Assembly (NCBI GenBank): GCA_905235445.1
Contig: CAJOLJ010000013.1
Coordinates: 1 to 64,000, forward strand
Direction of reading: 5' to 3'
DNA length: 64,000 nt
From: an uncultured Bacteroidales bacterium
GTDB lineage: Bacteria; Bacteroidota; Bacteroidia; Bacteroidales; UBA932
The notes beneath the pieces are model-generated. The model saw only the letters and a list, made by a program, of their open reading frames with translations, was not told the DNA's origin and searched no databases. The position numbers were made by a program, and so were the translations under genes. Below, one piece after another: positions 30,608 through 41,147 of this stretch. How positions within the stretch are numbered: position 1 is the stretch's first letter; each line of letters begins with the position of its first letter.

Positions 30608-32125
30608 TTATTCGACGTTAATGTACCACTGAGTGGGAGAGGATATTTCAAAGATGTCACCTTCCTGATGGAGGAGCAGCTCAGTGGAACTCTCCGGTGC
30701 GGGATGCACCAGGTAGATGTCCACCCCTCCGTCAGGTCTCCTGGCAATGGTCACGACGTTGGGGATACCGTAGTCCCCATCATCATCCACGTTCCAGACG
30801 GAGGAGCCTTCCTGCACTGACTCGGCAGAGACTTCCTCGTCAATGTTCCCCATGGCGCATATCGCGCCGTTCTCATACCATACGAATACTACCGTGGCCT
30901 TGTTGCCCTTGACCTCCAGCTCGTACATTGTAAGCTCACCGTCACCGTCCCTGAGGTTGGCCACCTTGCGGCTATACTTCAGTTTCCTGCGGAAAATGGC
31001 CTCGACCTGCTCTTCCAGGGTTCTGTCCGCACTCACCTGGGGCTCGGGATACTTCCAGCGGCTGAAGGACGGGAATTCCCTTACGGCAGCCCACTCGGAA
31101 GAGGCCACCAGGAGTTCCACTTCATATGCCTCATAACCCCGGAACATTTTACTGGCGATGTCGCCTTTGTCCGTGGCCTCATACCTGAGCGCATAGGACT
31201 TCCCGGGGGAGGCGTTCGCCCTTCCCCAAAGGCTCCCCTCATCCGGGTTCCCCTGCACGGAGGGCTTGCCCAGAAGGGTATAGTTCTGCTTGAAGATGGC
31301 CCAGCGGCTATCCTCCTGTTTTGAGAAGTCCATGATACTGGCCTTCAACTCCGTTTCCTCGAAATCCAGCGGAATCAGGAACGTATTCATGTTAAACATG
31401 GGATAGGCAAGGAAGGGCTGGGCTACGGAAGTGTCATCGAACGGGATTGAAGTGCGGAAACACGCTCCCGGGGTTATGTACTGGGTGGGAAGGGATAGTT
31501 TCACGCCAGTGACTGCAGTGTTGCCGACCATGGCACCGGGCCCAACTCCCGCAACTTGGACTACCCCGAAAAGAGGAGACTCGACCCTCTCGGGGACGTT
31601 GACGGTACCTTCATAGGCTCCCCCGAAGACAAGTTCGCATTTATCCGGGCCTATCATCCGGTACATGTACCCATCCTTGTCGGTGAAGGTGGACATCACC
31701 TTGGTATAGAGGCCGCCAATGTCGAACCCCTCAGGCACCCCTGCGCCTCCGCTGCCCTTGATTTCCCGGACCCGGACAGCGTAAAGCTGCCCTCCGTCCC
31801 CGTCGGTGGGATACATGTCGAATTCAAGCTTGGCTCCCGACTTGGAATCGGGATAGCCACAGACAATCTTGCCTCCGTCAGTCCCGGCCTTTACCGAGAA
31901 AGACATCTTGGTCCCGTCAGCCTTGACGGACGAGAGATTGATCAGATACTCCCCTTCCCAGTCCATGGTGACCAGGATGGTCGAAGTACATAGAGTATTG
32001 CCGCCAGAGTCCAGGGTATACTTCACGTACTGTCCGCCGGGAGTGATCTGGGCGAAAGCAAGAAGGGAGCCGCCCATCCACAGAAGGAAGGCGGTAAAGA
32101 TGGGGAATAGTTTCTTTCTGAACAT
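30608..32125 (-). CDS. secreted protein of unknown function
   Basis: 505 aa with N-terminal signal peptide (MFRKKLFPIFTAFLLWMGGSLLAFAQ); no family recognised. Confidence 0.7.
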   Translation of the reverse strand: MFRKKLFPIFTAFLLWMGGSLLAFAQITPGGQYVKYTLDSGGNTLCTSTILVTMDWEGEYLINLSSVKADGTKMSFSVKAGTDGGKIVCGYPDSKSGAKLEFDMYPTDGDGGQLYAVRVREIKGSGGAGVPEGFDIGGLYTKVMSTFTDKDGYMYRMIGPDKCELVFGGAYEGTVNVPERVESPLFGVVQVAGVGPGAMVGNTAVTGVKLSLPTQYITPGACFRTSIPFDDTSVAQPFLAYPMFNMNTFLIPLDFEETELKASIMDFSKQEDSRWAIFKQNYTLLGKPSVQGNPDEGSLWGRANASPGKSYALRYEATDKGDIASKMFRGYEAYEVELLVASSEWAAVREFPSFSRWKYPEPQVSADRTLEEQVEAIFRRKLKYSRKVANLRDGDGELTMYELEVKGNKATVVFVWYENGAICAMGNIDEEVSAESVQEGSSVWNVDDDGDYGIPNVVTIARRPDGGVDIYLVHPAPESSTELLLHQEGDIFEISSPTQWYINVE

Positions 32126-32216
32126 GATAAGATTTTGTTTGATAGGTTATTGTCTATGAAAGGACCTTTTCTGTGTCCTTCGTACCGATTCCTTCCCCCG
32201 GTAAGGGGGAGGAGGG

Positions 32217-32984
32217 TCATTTGGCAGCCTTGAGTCCCTTTATGACAGCGCTCGTGAATCCTGCGTGCTCCATCTCGTTGAGGCCCCGGATGGTTATGCC
32301 ACCGGGAGTGCAGACCTTGTCTATCTCAGCCTCGGGATGGTTCCCGGAGCGAAGGAGAAGCTCCGCCGCCCCCTTCACGGTCTGCAGGACTATTTCCGTG
32401 GCCTCGGGGGCCTTGAACCCCAGTTCCACTCCCCCTTCGCTTGCAGCCCTGATGTATCTCATGGCATAGGCTATCCCGCAGGAAGCGAGGGCCGTGGCTG
32501 CACCCAGGTGCCCCTCGTCCGTGAGGGTGGCCTTGCCGAGAGTGGAGAAAAGCTCAAGCAGTACGTCTGTTCTATCCTCGGTCCCCCTTACCGGGACTAT
32601 GAATGTCATGGACTGACACACGGCTATGGCCGTATTGGGGATCACTGTGAAAAGTGGATTAGTCCCCGGGAGCATCCGCTTTAGGTCATCCCCGGGAATG
32701 CCTGCAGCAAACGAAATGACAATCTGCCGTTCCGTCAAGTGCGGGTATATTTCCTCGGCAACCGACGGAAGGATCCATGGTTTAACGGCAAGAACCACGA
32801 TATCCGCCCCTTCCACTGCCCTGCGGTTGTCGGTGCCTGTCCGAACACCCCTGTCCGCAAGGGAGGACAGAAGTTCCGCCCTGCGTCTTGTCGCATATAT
32901 GTCCGAAGCGGGGAACCCGCTTTCCAGAAGTCCCTCTATGAATGCCCCACCCATGGCGCCGGCACCTATGACTGAAATTTTCAT
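32217..32984 (-). CDS. proC: pyrroline-5-carboxylate reductase
   Basis: 255 aa; MKISVIGAGAMGGAFIEGLLESG, VLAVKPW, CTPGGITIRGLNEME. Confidence 0.94.
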   Translation of the reverse strand: MKISVIGAGAMGGAFIEGLLESGFPASDIYATRRRAELLSSLADRGVRTGTDNRRAVEGADIVVLAVKPWILPSVAEEIYPHLTERQIVISFAAGIPGDDLKRMLPGTNPLFTVIPNTAIAVCQSMTFIVPVRGTEDRTDVLLELFSTLGKATLTDEGHLGAATALASCGIAYAMRYIRAASEGGVELGFKAPEATEIVLQTVKGAAELLLRSGNHPEAEIDKVCTPGGITIRGLNEMEHAGFTSAVIKGLKAAK

Positions 32985-33154
32985 AATAGCGGTTTTTACT
33001 TCGCAAATTTAACAAGAGTGTCGAAACATGAAAATACCGCGGGACATTTTCTTCACATTCCCCGCAAAAAAAGGAGGACCCCCGCCTCAATTCACACGGA
33101 AGCGGGAGTCCCAGGATATCCAATGCCCCCGAGGGGGACGGCCCAGACAAATTT

Positions 33155-33733
33155 CTACTGCTCGTCGACGGGTCTTGTCAGAGCATCCTTGATACCGTCC
33201 AGTCTTTTGCGGAAACGGTTCAAGGCGGCCATTGCCACGAGGTAGGAGAGGCCGGTGGAGATGACTGCCAAGCCGATGAGCAGGGAAAGGGTCTTGCCGG
33301 CGGCAACAGGGTTGCGAAGTCCGAGAACGCCAAGCACCCCTGCACAGAGCCCAAGCACCATAATGACCCACCACAGCGGGAATCCAGCCCTCTTGTAGTC
33401 GAAGGAATTCACGGCGATGATGACCCCCTGTATCAATACCCACATGGCAAACACCACGGGAAGGGACGTCGACAGGAAGAACTTGTTGGAAAGGAACACG
33501 CAGCCAAGGATTATCTGGAGGAGGGCCGATAGCATCCTGGAGCCGCTGTTGGGTATGTAGGCCTGGGTCCGGATGGTGAACACAAGAAGGGAGATACCGC
33601 TGAGGAGAGTGAAGAGTCCGATGAGCCAGGCGGTGGCGAAAAGGGTCCCGGTAGGCTTTGCAATGCACAGCACACCGAGGACAACGAGAAGGACCCCGGT
33701 AATGCAAATCCAAATTCTAGTACTTTTTTTCAT
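33155..33733 (-). CDS. HdeD-like (DUF308) membrane protein
   Basis: 192 aa, repeated hydrophobic helices, VLGVLCIAKPTGTLFATAWLIGLFTLLSGI pattern. Confidence 0.7.
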   Translation of the reverse strand: MKKSTRIWICITGVLLVVLGVLCIAKPTGTLFATAWLIGLFTLLSGISLLVFTIRTQAYIPNSGSRMLSALLQIILGCVFLSNKFFLSTSLPVVFAMWVLIQGVIIAVNSFDYKRAGFPLWWVIMVLGLCAGVLGVLGLRNPVAAGKTLSLLIGLAVISTGLSYLVAMAALNRFRKRLDGIKDALTRPVDEQ

Positions 33734-33802
33734 TGTTTATGTGATTATTATGTTATATCAATTGGGCGGGGGTGGTCGTATGAGGGTGTCCCCTTACCTA
33801 TA

Positions 33803-34621
33803 CTAGGAACCATCCGGGATGCCCATCTCATCCATTGCCTTGTCCCTGTCCCTATAGGCGGAGGGAGAGACCCCCACGTACTTCCGGAACCATGTCCCGA
33901 AGAATGACGCATTAGGGAACCCCAGCTCCTCGGAGATCACCTTGACGGGCTCGTCGGTATAGCGGAGCATGCGGACGGCTTCCCTCACCGTGAAATCATG
34001 TATCCATGCGGACGGGGTCATCCCGCTGACGTCCTTCACCGTCTTGGCTATGTACTTTGGGGAGACACATAGGTGTTCCGCCACTTCGGAAACGCTCCTT
34101 ATGCGTCCCTTGCCTTTCTCCAGGATGTCAACGAAAGAGAGGAACATGCGCTTGGAGGAATTGTTCGCCGGGGAGCGGCCGGCGTAGTCAATACGCCTCG
34201 CCACGAGATTGAGGACCTCATACAGCATCACATCCATCATCAGCCTCCTCTGATAAGAGGCATAAGGCCTCGGAAGAGTGTCCTCCTTTATGAGGTTCGA
34301 CATCTCCTCCAGTGCGGTGAGCTCCCTGATCTCCAGGTCGGTAAGAGTGATGAGAGGATTGTCCCTGACATGGATCATGATGTCCCACGCCTGCCTGTCT
34401 ATGACTATGGAACGATAGTTCCTCTCCTCCAGATTAATCTGAGCCACGGAATCGGCTTTCCCGGATTCTTCCTCAATGGAGAAGACGGAGCCAGGTATTA
34501 TGATGAGGGCCTGCTTGGGCTTAAGGTTATAGCGCTTCCTGTTAACGGTGCAATTGGCCTCCCCCTCCATGCAGAGGACAACGGAACCGTAAAGGGAGGA
34601 GTTTTCAATCTTTGCATTCAT
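33803..34621 (-). CDS. AraC-family transcriptional regulator
   Basis: 272 aa; C-terminal double HTH (VSEVAEHLCVSPKYIAKTVKDVSG, VKVISEELGFPNASFFGTWFRKYVGVSPSAYR). Confidence 0.92.
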   Translation of the reverse strand: MNAKIENSSLYGSVVLCMEGEANCTVNRKRYNLKPKQALIIIPGSVFSIEEESGKADSVAQINLEERNYRSIVIDRQAWDIMIHVRDNPLITLTDLEIRELTALEEMSNLIKEDTLPRPYASYQRRLMMDVMLYEVLNLVARRIDYAGRSPANNSSKRMFLSFVDILEKGKGRIRSVSEVAEHLCVSPKYIAKTVKDVSGMTPSAWIHDFTVREAVRMLRYTDEPVKVISEELGFPNASFFGTWFRKYVGVSPSAYRDRDKAMDEMGIPDGS

Positions 34622-34634
34622 TGGCGCAGATCAT

Positions 34635-36569
34635 TTAGATGGACTCCCCGGAGAGGATCTTCATGAACTCCTCGCCGGTAATTGTCTCCTTTTCAAGGAG
34701 ATAGGCGGTGACGGAGTGCATCTTGTCCATGTTTTCAGTTATTATCTTCTCCGCCTTGGCTTTCGCCTCGGCAATGACCTCACGAACCTCGTCATCTATT
34801 TCCTTGGCGGTGAGTTCCGAGCAGGCGCGGGAAGATGCCCCTCCGAGATAGGCGTTGCCCGAGGTTTCCAGAGCCATCATGCCGTACTTGTCTGACATCC
34901 CATAGCGGGTAATCATCCCACGGGCGAGGTTCGTCGCCTGCTCTATGTCATTGGAGGCCCCGGTGGTGCAGGTCCCGCAGATTATTTCCTCGGCTACACG
35001 GCCTCCCGTGAGGGTTGCGATCTTATTGAGAAGATACTCCTTGCTGTAGAGGAACTTCTCACCTTCGTCCACCTGCATGGTGTAACCCAGGGCACCGCTG
35101 GTTCGGGGAATGATGGTTATCTTATGCACAGGGGCAGAGTTGCCCTGGACAGCGGCAACCATGGCGTGGCCCACCTCGTGGTAGGCTATTATCCTCTTCT
35201 CCTCTGGGGATATGACAGCATTCTTTCGCTGTTCCCCGGCCATTACGGTCTCTACGCTCTCCTCTATATCTGAGGTGCTTACGGCTTCCTTTCCTGCCCT
35301 GACCGCACGGAGGGCGGCCTCGTTCACTATGTTCGCAAGGTCCGCACCGGAGGATCCGGCAGTGGCCCTTCCGACAATGTCAAGGTCGATGTCCTCGTGC
35401 TTCACTTTCCTGAGGTGAACCTGGATTATTGCCTTCCTGCCCTCCAGGTCAGGGAGTTCCATCTGGATTCGACGGTCGAATCTTCCCGGTCTGAGAAGGG
35501 CCTTGTCCAGTGAATCCGGTCGGTTTGTCGCGGCCAGGATTATAACACCCTTGTCCCCCTCGAAGCCGTCCATCTCGGTGAGGAGCTGATTGAGAGTCTG
35601 CTCCCTCTCGTCATTGGTGCTGAACTGGTTCTCACGGCTCTTTCCGATGGCGTCGATCTCGTCTATGAAAATGATGCATGGAGCCTTTTTCCTGGCCTCC
35701 GAGAAGAGGTCACGGACCTTGGCGGCTCCCATGCCGACGAACATCTGCACGAACTCAGCCCCGCTCATGGAAAAGAATGGGACATGGGCCTCTCCGGCGA
35801 CAGCCCTGGCTATGAGCGTCTTTCCCGTTCCGGGAGGGCCCACGAGAAGGGCGCCCTTCGGGATCTTTGCCCCAAGGGAGGAGTACTTCCCGGGATTGTT
35901 CAGGAAATCCACCATCTCCCGCAGGGACTCCTTGGCCTCGTCCTGTCCCGCCACGTCGGTGAAGCGTGTCTTGACATCGTCCTCCGCATAGACCTTGGCT
36001 CCGCTCTTCCCGATGTTCAGGAAGTTGCCAAGGCCACCTCCCTGGAGTGAGGAGTCATCTCCTTTCTTACCGCCGATCATCCTTCCGATGAGGGCCCTGT
36101 ACAGCATGAAGAAAATAAGGCCAGGAAGCACCCACCACAGGAAGAACTCAAGCAGGGGCGAGGTCTGTTTGGGGGCTTTCTTTACGAACTCAATCTTTCC
36201 GGCCTCATTGGGGCTCCCCGCCTCCAGCAGACGGTCCACAAGGCCGGGGTCATCCACGGTCCCCGTGCGGTAATTCTGAGAGGGGGTGGAGTAGAAAATC
36301 TGTCCCTCCTCGATTACGACTTGCTTGACGGAGTCCTGTTCCACCTTGGAAATGAAAGTGCCATAGTCGGTATCGACTATCCTCTTCTTGAGGGAAAGGG
36401 GCTGGAGAAGCGCATTGATGACTACAAGAAAGAGGGCGGACCAAAGCATGGCACGAAGCCAGTAGCCACCGTTTCCTCCACCTCCCCAGAAACTCTTCTG
36501 GGTGGGATTCTTCCCCTCTTCCTGTCCTTTTCCATCTTCTCCCCTATCGGGGAATTCAACGTAATTCAT
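34635..36569 (-). CDS. ftsH: ATP-dependent zinc metalloprotease FtsH
   Basis: 644 aa; [28 protein letters not shown], zinc site [12 protein letters not shown]. Confidence 0.97.
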   Translation of the reverse strand: MNYVEFPDRGEDGKGQEEGKNPTQKSFWGGGGNGGYWLRAMLWSALFLVVINALLQPLSLKKRIVDTDYGTFISKVEQDSVKQVVIEEGQIFYSTPSQNYRTGTVDDPGLVDRLLEAGSPNEAGKIEFVKKAPKQTSPLLEFFLWWVLPGLIFFMLYRALIGRMIGGKKGDDSSLQGGGLGNFLNIGKSGAKVYAEDDVKTRFTDVAGQDEAKESLREMVDFLNNPGKYSSLGAKIPKGALLVGPPGTGKTLIARAVAGEAHVPFFSMSGAEFVQMFVGMGAAKVRDLFSEARKKAPCIIFIDEIDAIGKSRENQFSTNDEREQTLNQLLTEMDGFEGDKGVIILAATNRPDSLDKALLRPGRFDRRIQMELPDLEGRKAIIQVHLRKVKHEDIDLDIVGRATAGSSGADLANIVNEAALRAVRAGKEAVSTSDIEESVETVMAGEQRKNAVISPEEKRIIAYHEVGHAMVAAVQGNSAPVHKITIIPRTSGALGYTMQVDEGEKFLYSKEYLLNKIATLTGGRVAEEIICGTCTTGASNDIEQATNLARGMITRYGMSDKYGMMALETSGNAYLGGASSRACSELTAKEIDDEVREVIAEAKAKAEKIITENMDKMHSVTAYLLEKETITGEEFMKILSGESI

Positions 36570-36836
36570 ATGTCCAATTTTTCTATCAGAATGTTTATTC
36601 GGTAAAGATAGACATTACGTTGAAGGATTCATTCACATGACGTTAAACTGAACAACTAAAACGAAAGATTGAACACCACAAAGAAATGACGGCAGTTCCC
36701 GGTGAACTCTTTGCAAGGAGCTTGGCAAGAGGCAAACGGGAGCGGGGACAGAGGTGGTCTTGCATCCTGGGTTGCTACAACCAGGGGGGAGCACTTGCAA
36801 CTGATTTCAGGAAGGGTCTGCAGTATCTGGAAAGCC

Positions 36837-38126
36837 CTACTTTCCCACTGGGCGGGTCCTGGCCCAAGGGATCACCGCAGAAGGGGGAAGGTCCCTTGAA
36901 AGAAGGTCCCTCATGTAATCCATATAGGGAGCCACATGGCTGTAGAAGAGCCTATAGCCACCGCAAAGGGCGCTAAGTCCCCTCTCCCCTCCCTCGGCAG
37001 AGTTGAAGCGGTGCTTGGGACATTCCCCGTTGCATGCAAAAAGCCATTTGCACTTGCGGCAAGTGCCGGGAAGGGAGTTTCTCTTGTTTATGCCGAAGGA
37101 TGTCTGGGCGGGTGAGAGCATCATTTCCTTGATGCTCCTTTGGGCGATGTTTCCGAGAAGATACTTCGGGTACACGAAATGGTCGCAGGGATACAGGTCG
37201 CCGTTGTGTTCCAGCACCGAGTTCCCCCCGCAGGTCTGGGCGTAGACACAGATCCCCGGCGGCACCCCGCACCAATTGGCCAAAGCGGCATCGAACTGAC
37301 CGACAAAATAGTTGCCGACATCATTCCGAACCCAATAGTCGAAGATATCGCACATGAACTTCCCGAAGGCCATCTCCCCGACCGACCACAATGCTATCCT
37401 GGCATCGGGGGTATCGGGATCCACAATGAAGGGACGGGCCTTCCTGTGGGGCTTGCCATCTTTGCCGGGAGGATACTTTATGTGCTCGACTACGGGCATG
37501 AACTGCATGTAATGAGACCCAAGGGACTTCAGGAACCCATACACTTCCAGTCCCCTTCCCTCGGAGGCCCTGTTTACGGTGGACATCGTGTTGAACTGGG
37601 TTCCCACCCTGTTCATCAGGGATATGGCATCGACAACCTTTCTGAAAGTGGGGGCGCCTCCCTTGTCACGGCGATATTTGTCGTGGATATCCTCCGGGCC
37701 GTCAAGGGATATCCCCACCAGGAAATCATTGTCCCTGAAAAACTCCGCCCATTGGCGGGTCATCAGGGTCCCGTTGGTCTGGATGCTGTTATGGATGATT
37801 TTCCCGTTCGAGTACTTCCTCTCGAACTCTACCGCCCTTTTGTAGAAGTCAAGTCCGAGGACAAGGGGTTCCCCGCCGTGCCAGTTGAACTGGACCTCAC
37901 TGACCTCATTGGCCTCGATGTAGTCCTTCACCGTCTTTTCCAGCATCGCCAGGCTCATCCGGGGTTCGTGACCGCCATAGATTTCCGACTTGTCAAGATA
38001 ATAGCAGTAGTGGCAGTCCAGATTGCACAGGGAACCTGCCGGCTTCAGCATTATGTTGAAAGCCAGCGGACCGGACAGCCTCTGTGCGTCAGCGAGGGTG
38101 AGGGTTTTACTGAAAGAGTCGCTCAT
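36837..38126 (-). CDS. anaerobic sulfatase-maturating enzyme, radical SAM/SPASM
   Basis: CNLDCHYCYYLDK radical-SAM motif, NWHGGEPLVLGLDFY, SPASM cysteines (CGGNSVLEHNGDLYPCDHFVYPKYLLGN...CRKCKWLFACNGECPKHRF); start corrected from 38240 to 38126. Confidence 0.88.
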   Translation of the reverse strand: MSDSFSKTLTLADAQRLSGPLAFNIMLKPAGSLCNLDCHYCYYLDKSEIYGGHEPRMSLAMLEKTVKDYIEANEVSEVQFNWHGGEPLVLGLDFYKRAVEFERKYSNGKIIHNSIQTNGTLMTRQWAEFFRDNDFLVGISLDGPEDIHDKYRRDKGGAPTFRKVVDAISLMNRVGTQFNTMSTVNRASEGRGLEVYGFLKSLGSHYMQFMPVVEHIKYPPGKDGKPHRKARPFIVDPDTPDARIALWSVGEMAFGKFMCDIFDYWVRNDVGNYFVGQFDAALANWCGVPPGICVYAQTCGGNSVLEHNGDLYPCDHFVYPKYLLGNIAQRSIKEMMLSPAQTSFGINKRNSLPGTCRKCKWLFACNGECPKHRFNSAEGGERGLSALCGGYRLFYSHVAPYMDYMRDLLSRDLPPSAVIPWARTRPVGK

Positions 38127-38343
38127 GTCGATGCTTGATGTGCGAAGGTACGAATGATTCCCGAGAAGACAATCCGCGGCCTTCTTTTTCGCAGCATGTT
38201 CCCAAGGGCTGGAGAGGGGCCGAAGATAAAGCATTTTCAATACTTATCACCCATGGCGGATTGCCCCATTTATTTTCCTCACAGCTCCAGGACAAACAGA
38301 AAAAGCATAAAACGATAAAAAGCGATACCCTCCCTCCAGAGGC

Positions 38344-38375
38344 TTTGCAAATCCCGGGTAAATGGACTATCTTCG
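38344..38375 (+). promoter_or_regulatory. Bacteroidota-type promoter upstream of the PurF-like gene
   Basis: TTTG-N20-TATCTTCG. Confidence 0.65.
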
Positions 38376-38410
38376 CAACTTCAAACGGACTTAAAGACTA
38401 CTTACTACAC

Positions 38411-39844
38411 ATGGGTGGAATATTCGGAACCATTACAGGGAGGCCATGTGCCTGCGACCTGTTCTACGGAACGGACTATAACAGCCATCTCGGCACGAAG
38501 AGGGCAGGTCTTGCCACCTTCCACCGGGAGAAGGGTTTCTTCCGCAGCATCCACAGTATCGAGAACACTTATTTCAGGACCCGTTTCGAGGCAGAGCTTC
38601 CCAAGTTCATCGGCAACTCAGGCATAGGAGTCATTTCGGACACCGATGCACAGCCACTGCTGGTCAACTCCCATCTCGGGCGCTTCGCCATCGTGACCGT
38701 TGGCAGGATAAACAATGCGGAGCCCCTTTCAAGACGTCTTCTTGAGGAGGGCATGCACCTCACGGAATTCAGCTCTGGGAAAATCAACCCCACCGAGCTT
38801 GTAAGCCTGCTCGTTATCAAAGGCAAGACCTTCGTGGAGGGTGTGGAGAATGTTTTCAGGAACATCCGCGGATCCTGCACCATGCTCATCCTGACCGAGG
38901 ACGGGATCATCGCAGCGCGGGATGCCTGGGGAAGGACCCCGCTTGTCATCGGCAAGAGGGATGACGGATGGGCGGTCACATCCGAGACCACTTCCTTCAT
39001 GAACTTGGGTTTCGAAGTGCACAGTTACCTCGGTCCCGGGGAAATAGTCCTTCTGAAAGAGGACGGGGGCGTCCAGCTCCGTAAGCCAAATCCCCACAAC
39101 CAGATATGTTCCTTCCTCTGGGTCTACTACGGGTTCCCCACCTCGAGCTACGAGGGGAAGAACGTGGAGCAAGTAAGATACAACTGCGGAAAGGAGATGG
39201 GACTGACCGACGACGTGGAAGTCGACTTCGCAAGCGGCATACCCGACAGCGGTATCGGAATGGCCCTCGGCTATGCAGCGGGACACGGCATTCCCTACAT
39301 GAGGCCCATTTCCAAGTACACTCCCACCTGGCCCCGTTCCTTCATGCCCTCCAACCAGGAGCAGAGGGACCTCGTGGCTAAGATGAAGCTGATCCCGAAC
39401 ACAGCCATATTGAAGGGACGGAAAGTCCTCTTCTGCGATGATTCCATAGTGAGGGGGACGCAACTGCGTGACACCGCCCACGCCCTTCATGAACTTGGAG
39501 CCAAAGAGGTCCACATGAGAATTGCATGCCCGCCGCTCGTGTACGCATGTCCTTTCGTCAACTTCTCGGCAAGCAAGAACGAGATGGAACTCATTTCCAG
39601 GAGGGTAATAGCGGAGAGGGAAGGAGAGAACTGCTCCGAGGAGGCTCTGAAGGAGTACTCCACCACAGGTTCCACCAGGTACAATGAACTGGTGAGCGAC
39701 ATATCGGAACACCTGAATCTGGACTCGCTCAAGTTCAGCACCATGGAGACACTCGTCAAAAGCATAGGGCTCCCAAAGTGTGACATCTGCACACACTGTT
39801 TTGACGGATCGTCATTCCATTCGCTGGAAGAAGAGAACAAGTAG
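38411..39844 (+). CDS. amidophosphoribosyltransferase-like (PurF family) protein without the N-terminal Cys
   Basis: MGGIFGTITGRPCACDLFYGTDYNSHLGTKRAGL; PRPP motif VLFCDDSIVRGTQLRDTA; C-terminal KCDICTHCFDG. Confidence 0.85.
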   Translation: MGGIFGTITGRPCACDLFYGTDYNSHLGTKRAGLATFHREKGFFRSIHSIENTYFRTRFEAELPKFIGNSGIGVISDTDAQPLLVNSHLGRFAIVTVGRINNAEPLSRRLLEEGMHLTEFSSGKINPTELVSLLVIKGKTFVEGVENVFRNIRGSCTMLILTEDGIIAARDAWGRTPLVIGKRDDGWAVTSETTSFMNLGFEVHSYLGPGEIVLLKEDGGVQLRKPNPHNQICSFLWVYYGFPTSSYEGKNVEQVRYNCGKEMGLTDDVEVDFASGIPDSGIGMALGYAAGHGIPYMRPISKYTPTWPRSFMPSNQEQRDLVAKMKLIPNTAILKGRKVLFCDDSIVRGTQLRDTAHALHELGAKEVHMRIACPPLVYACPFVNFSASKNEMELISRRVIAEREGENCSEEALKEYSTTGSTRYNELVSDISEHLNLDSLKFSTMETLVKSIGLPKCDICTHCFDGSSFHSLEEENK

Positions 39845-39872
39845 ATTCCTCATTCGGTAATTGCGAACTTTA

Positions 39873-39897
39873 GGTCCTGTTCCCACACGGAACGGGA
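39873..39897 (+). terminator. possible terminator hairpin after the PurF-like gene
   Basis: GTCCTGTTCC-cacac-GGAACGGGAC. Confidence 0.4.
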
Positions 39898-40111
39898 CTA
39901 TTTGATTATACACATATGGCTTTGATTCAGTGAGCAGTCCGAATTTGCAAAAAGCGCTATTTCATCCTCGATTTTCCAAATCAAAATGGGATTTTTTGCA
40001 GAAAACATGCAAAAAGTGCTTTTCAGTTGCGATATCACCAATAGCAGGTCCATTAGCTGCAAAGCGTATTTTTCTATCGTTGCGACCTTTGGCTGACAAA
40101 ACAAAGCCGGT

Positions 40112-40420
40112 CAGTTAAGCGGGGATTTCAGGAAGTGAGGGGAAATCACTTACTTTACATCCGGGAAATCCCACCTACCATGACAATCGAACAGAAAACG
40201 CCTATTTCAAGGAAAGGATAAAGAACCTGGAAGATGAACTGGCCACACTTCGTCCAGCGACAGGCGAACCTGCCGCAACCGAAGCCATGCCTCAGCAACC
40301 AGCTCTTCCCCATCATCCTACGGCGAATGCTGCAACAAGTGAAGCAAAGGCTGCCCGGATATCCCTGTTGGCCTTTGTATTCAGGTTTGAACTTGCCAAG
40401 CTTCAAGTCAATCGCTAAAA
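40112..40420 (+). pseudogene. coding-like remnant of unknown gene abutting the DUF1016 fragment
   Basis: Open frame reading GSEGKSLTLHPGNPTYHDNRTENAYFKERIKNLEDELATLRPATGEPAATEAMPQQPALPHHPTANAATSEAKAARISLL. Confidence 0.35.
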
Positions 40421-40950
40421 GTCGGCGAAGGCGGCGGTGATAGAAGAGTAGATCTAGTTTGTAGTCGATAGAATCGACGGGGATCTTTTTCTGACGCTTC
40501 AGGAAGGCGAAGTCCTGCCCCCAGTTCCATGATGAACTTCTCCAACTGTTCCACCACGGCATCTTCCAAGTCACTTTCCGAGTAAGCACCCTCGAGACCA
40601 AGAAAATCAACCACGTAGCTGTTCCTGAGAACAAGATCCGGGGTGATTTCTCCTTCGGTGGCTGCAGCAAGGTCCTGCACCTGTTCTTCTTCGGATTTGG
40701 CGGCAATTAGCGTCCGTTCGTACACCATAGCGTCCTCCTGATCCCGAAGCTGACGGACGCTCCAATGGTTGACGATTGACATCTGGTGGTAGAAAAGACG
40801 CTTGGTGGGGTCTGGGACTTCAGTCAACTCGATAAGATGGCTCCATGTTAATTGTCGGGACAGTATCCCGACTATGTCCTCATTCGGATAAGTTCTTGCG
40901 ACTTTGACCATACGGAAGAGGGCATTGCGGAATCCGGAGCATGGTACCAC
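40369..40950 (-). pseudogene. frameshifted and truncated DUF1016 (YhcG-type) PDDEXK nuclease
   Basis: Frame 1 ...LSRQLTWSHLIELTEV...DLEDAVVEQLEKFIMELG; continuation FAFLKRQKKIPVDSIDYKLDLLFYHRRLRRLLAIDLKLGKFKPEYKGQ is in another frame; shift falls at a 5-nt C(+)/G(-) run 40518-40522. Confidence 0.82.
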
Positions 40951-41147
40951 ACTTTAGATGAATATTCAAACATTTAGGGATATATATACCTTTATGTTAA
41001 AATAGCACTACTACACTAAGAGGTATACTTGCTATCGATGAATATAATAATCGGGTTAAGTAAGTATGTATAAAGATGTTAGTCCAGTATTATTAGTTAG
41101 GAAAGTATCAACGCATGTGCGCGCGAGGGGCGCCCGCATCCCTCGAA

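Noticed and set aside
39898-40104. 68-aa minus ORF in AT-rich spacer
   Set aside because: Low-complexity, no recognisable family, overlaps direct repeats.
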